From: Seminavis robusta
Lineage: Eukaryota; Bacillariophyta; Bacillariophyceae; Naviculales; Naviculaceae
DNA length: 30,394 nucleotides
Direction: 5' to 3'
Assembly (NCBI GenBank): GCA_903772945.1
Contig: CAICTM010001378.1
Coordinates: 1-30,394 of the forward strand
The position numbers were made by a program, and so were the translations under genes. Position 1 is the stretch's first letter. Each line of letters opens with the position of its first letter. Below are positions 27,202-30,394 of this stretch, piece by piece. The notes under the pieces are model-generated. The model worked only from the letters and a program-made list of their open reading frames with translations. It made no database searches and was not told where the DNA came from.

Positions 27202-27975
27202 TCAATACAGCCGGTCATCAAGAAATGGCGCTGTGCTTTCGTTTCTTGATGCCACAAGCAGCACTCTTCGTGGTGCTGTCTTGTAAGATGTTGCCTGGGT
27301 GACTCCATGTGCCTGGTTTTCATGCAGAAGTCCATAAAGCACATTGAAAACATCGCCATCTGTGGGGGGCTGTTCTTCCTCGCTGTCAAGATAAAACATA
27401 GCCTCGTGCACCCCCAACAGCAGATCCACAAATCCAGCGTTGGTGGTGTTGGAGTCTGGTACACGCGCTTCTTTGCGACCCAGAAAATTGAGGGTTGTGT
27501 AGAAAGGCAGCAAGTGTTGGCTTGGATGCAGTTCACCGCAGAGGTTGCCGTTCTCATTTTCATCAGTGCAGCCATCAGAAAATTCCGCATGAGTGAGCGT
27601 TGTATTGGACTTCTGAAGAATTCTTGTTAAAATTTCATGGTATCTCTTGAACTAGTCCGGTTGCACATTACGTTGACAGTAGAAGAAATGCTGGAGGGTA
27701 TGATTGCTCTGCAGCGACATGAGAATTGGATCCAGCCTTCATCCACCAACTCAGGACACTTTGTGGCAAGAAAACCAACCACTCCTGGTTTGGCACCGCA
27801 TTTGAGAGAGTTGTTTGCTCAATGCTTCAGGATAGAACTCGAAGAAGGTTTTGGCAATTTCCAAATCTGCCTTTGCCATCAACACCATTTCCAATGGCTG
27901 ATACTTGGAAACACTCCAGTCGCTGGTGGGCACTGGGTTATCAAGAGCAGCAAAGAGGGCTGATGCTTCGATCAT
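27202..27975 (-). pseudogene. Broken repeat-protein gene (ankyrin- or LRR-associated, diatom type)
   Basis: The minus strand from 27975 encodes a segment with QPLEMVLMAKADLEIAKTFF and EFYPEALSKQLSQ, resembling the 'yPeAl' helix pairs of diatom ankyrin-like proteins. After a stop near 27750 the coding sense appears in other frames. A final stretch ending at 27202 reads LPFYTTLNFLGRKEARVPDS, then AGFVDLLLGVHEAM and DVFNVLYGLLHENQ. That tail is like the conserved C-terminal segment of many diatom leucine-rich-repeat or ankyrin proteins. Frame switches and stops break continuity between the pieces, and no plausible intron set was found by eye, so it is called a pseudogene. Identity is tentative. 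Confidence 0.4.
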
Positions 27976-28500
27976 GGTTTCTCTTGGCTGTGCAAAGAGG
28001 AGGTGTATAAAGAAGATCTACTACTATTAGTACTACACTAAGGTGCGAAAATTTGTTAATCGGTGGTTAGTAAAGGCATTCTTAACGTAGCCTTAACAAG
28101 ATCTCCCTTTCGTTATCATCTATACTATCACTCTCCAAAGTAGACATTCTAACACCAATATTGACTTTGGGTGGGGCATTCCAGCTTAGAGTATCACACA
28201 ATTAACAAGAAGTTACCAAAAGTTTAACCACCAATTCTTAACAACAATAATGTCGTCCCAATTTAGACAATAATTAGAACACCTACTTAACACATTGTTT
28301 ATATCAAGTCGTTGCCTCAGTCATTCAAGACTCAGTGGCATCTTAACCCTTCCTTAACAAAACGACGAATAGACAACATTTTTACCACAAATATGAACAA
28401 GAACCTGACCATTTTACTTAAGGCTAAATTAGTGCACTACGCTAAAAGCTAGTGTAAAGATCTTTCGAGTGTTTTGTGTTTGAGAGAATGAAAATTATGA
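27976..28500. other. AT-rich spacer with clustered TTAAC words and an imperfect inverted repeat
   Basis: About 520 bases without a gene. The word TTAAC occurs at least eight times between about 28080 and 28360, several as CTTAAC or CCTTAACA. An imperfect inverted pair is formed by TTGTTAATCGGTGGTTAG (28053-28070) and 28224-28244, whose reverse complement starts TTGTTAAGAATTGGTGG. It could be a relic of a small inverted-repeat element or retrotransposon end. Confidence 0.45.
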
Positions 28501-29089
28501 GAGAGATTAGAAAGCTATGAAAACTAATCAACGAGAGAGATCACCATCAAAGGATCGTAGATCTGGTCTCCCGCGGGAGACTATAAAGTGTGATAGAGTA
28601 GGTTGCGATAGTAATCCTACGTATCTCCACGATCCTCAAACGGAACGTGTGGAAGATTCGTCTAGCATGGATCTAGTAGCGTGGAAGTACTCCACGCTGG
28701 CTAAATATCTAGAGCGAGTTTTCATCATCAACCTAGTATGACTAGAGCGGTCATTGAGAACCCTGTCTCAATAACTATTCACGAGAGACTCAGTCATGAG
28801 TCGAACTCAAACCCTATCTAGGATCGAGTCGCGAATAAGGCTAAGAGCCGTGTATTGCATTCGCCCCTGAAAGGTCACAGAAGGCACGACATCAGTCGAC
28901 AGGAGAACATATGAATTAAAGTGCGGGGCACTCTCCGAGATTGGATGTAGACATGGCGTCGCACGATGGCAATCTACAAGGGGATCAGGCCTTGTATGGT
29001 TGTAAATACCTTATGTTCCAAGTCTGGTAGACTGTGCCGCCATTGCGGTAGCATGTCGGACCGTACAGTGCCATTGTTATTGACTCGGT
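28501..29089. other. Region between TTAAC spacer and gypsy remnant; possible LTR side
   Basis: No gene is supported. In the sense of the neighbouring minus-strand gypsy pol this is the 3' side, so it may include integrase tail and 3' LTR remnants, but no TG..CA ends or repeat partner can be seen within the window. A perfect 16-base palindrome, GTCTCCCGCGGGAGAC, lies at 28566-28581, and a small CGTGGA/TCCACG hairpin at 28680-28696. Confidence 0.35.
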
Positions 29090-30394
29090 CTATATTGTAA
29101 GGACCTTTGTACTTTGGCTGACCGTACTTGCGTGCTGATACTGTTGAAACCTCACAGTATCGTTGACATTGTATTGATGAGGCACGCGTCGCGTTTTCCT
29201 TATCATTGTTTTTCTGGATAGTCGTTGGCGACGTTCTTTGATGTGTTTCCAGTTTACTTCGAAACGGACGTTGTGAATCGCGTCACGATTTAACACGTGT
29301 GGTAATGAACTTGCGACGAAGTCCATATTCATCCCGGAGAGTCTTCTCGACTTCTGAGCGGAACTCACGTTCTCTACCATGATAACCTCAGCAGGCCATG
29401 ATACTGGGTGAGCCACGTCTGTTCTAGAACGATGGTACTTCGTCTGCTGCATTGGAGCAGATCTCAGCAATCCGAACCATTCGGTTACGGGATCAATCAT
29501 TGTCAAGCAATGAAATGGACAGGGATTCCTTTTCTTGGGATCCCCGACGTTGTATGTACATGTAATCGTCTGATCCAATGTTCGATAGTAGTTCACTAGT
29601 CCAATGAATCTACAGTTTTCCTTTTCGTAGGAGGAGCGATTTTGGATCGCATCTATTTTCTTGGTTAAGGTTGGTTCTTCTCAAGTAATCAGTAGCTAGA
29701 TACTCAATTCTCTTCTTTCGAGAAGGACTGGTAGCATTGATCTTAAGTCCGGCTTCTCGAAGCCTTAGGAGAACTTCATCTAATATTCAACGATCCCTAG
29801 ATCGCCGTTAGGTTGAGTTTATCATCAATGTATCACGACATTTTCCAAGTCGTGCATGGTGTTCCATCTCCTTTGGAAGATGTCGGGACTATTGCATAGG
29901 CCCATCGTACTCGCTGGTACTCGTATTTCCTGAATCCGTCTAGATTCAGTAGCATGTCTTGTTATCCTTGGGATCGGAAAGGTAGCTTACTTTTTGTTCA
30001 GTTCCCGGACGTCAAGATGAACCGTTAGATCATTCTTTTTGGGAATGATAATGTGGTGCCGCCCACGGACGGTTTACCTTCTTAGTTCTCCTGCTCGCAG
30101 AGACTTTCGACCTCTGTCTTAAGAGTGTTGGTATGGACACGTGGTAGTAGGATAAGCCCTAGCGTGATAGGGTTTAGCTCAGGACGAAGTTCTACTTCGT
30201 AGTCGTCCATTTGTCCTTTCCTAAGTACTTCGAATGGTCGGAGCACTTGGTCAATAAGGCATGAAGGTTCCTGCTCTTCCTTATTTACCTGTTTTGACTC
30301 TGGCATATCTACCTTAAGTCAGGTCGTTCGTATTCGCGTCAAGAGTGCTCTTGAAGACTCTGCACTGTCGCTGACAGCTGTAGGATCAGGGATG
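29090..30394 (-). pseudogene. Decayed, internally deleted Ty3/gypsy pol (RT and integrase fragments)
   Basis: Read on the minus strand from the right edge, the pieces run in pol order. VELRPELNPI and TLKTEVESLCEQ match the RT N-terminus. KKNDLTVHLDVRELNKK follows near 30010-30040. MGLCNSPDIFQRRW, then YIDD in a shifted frame, lie near 29830-29905. LREAGLKINATSP and KKRIEYLATDY come next, then FIGLVNYYRTLDQ. The frame then jumps straight to integrase-like CPFHCLTMIDPVTEWFGLL, WPAEVIMVEN, and the tail NRDAIHNVRFEVNWKHIKER with RVPHQYNVNDTVRF. RNase H and much of the integrase core are missing, and stops and frameshifts interrupt RT. The element continues beyond the window. Confidence 0.75.

Noticed and set aside
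28780..28860. Possible tRNA because of a GAGTCGAACTC-like T-arm
   Set aside because: No acceptor-stem pairing or anticodon arm could be built around it.

Overview
This window looks like nuclear DNA of a diatom, probably a pennate one. The supporting signs are short spliceosomal introns of 74-196 bp with GT..CAG borders, and remnants of diatom-type Copia (CoDi-like) and Ty3/gypsy retrotransposons. The gene set also fits a diatom: a diatom-style CRAL-TRIO protein, an Rh-type ammonium channel, a class C GPCR-like receptor, a calpain and a PHD/extended-PHD protein. Most genes are intronless and separated by 0.3-1.6 kb of non-coding DNA. The species cannot be named from sequence alone.

Layout. 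1-936 (-): decayed Copia gag. 1262-2083 (+): CRAL-TRIO lipid-binding protein. 3695-5041 (+): Rh/ammonium transporter. 6068-7435 and 8541-10196 (+): two paralogous PP2C phosphatases with secretory leaders, separated by a spacer holding a perfect 50-bp palindrome (7896-7945). 10819-14330 (+, one intron): a large calpain with a GRF zinc finger, SUMO-interacting and ubiquitin-interacting motifs. 14654-16472 (-, six exons, including a 35-nt one): a membrane-anchored methyltransferase. About 16.9-21.65 kb: a DNA-transposon-like insertion with a ~1,230-residue transposase-like gene (-) and a convergent unknown ORF (+). 22083-23519 (+): PHD/ePHD chromatin reader. 24301-26694 (+): Cache-domain class C GPCR-like receptor. 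27202-27975 (-): broken repeat-protein gene. 28.0-28.45 kb: AT-rich spacer with clustered TTAAC motifs. About 29.09-30.39 kb (-): decayed, internally deleted Ty3/gypsy pol.

How the genes work together. There is no operon-like unit. The host genes fall into membrane or secretory functions (Rh channel, two lumenal or extracellular PP2Cs, Golgi-type methyltransferase, receptor) and nuclear functions (SIM/UIM calpain, PHD/ePHD protein with tandem SUMO-acceptor consensus sites). Mobile elements sit at both edges and in the middle. The most unusual item is the calpain: one chain joins a putative ssDNA-binding finger, SUMO and ubiquitin readers and an intact cysteine-protease triad. That resembles the logic of DNA-protein-crosslink proteases, though this is inference. 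The second is the large transposase, which carries a single in-frame TAA. The palindrome TACCGGTA recurs five times, four of them in spacers.
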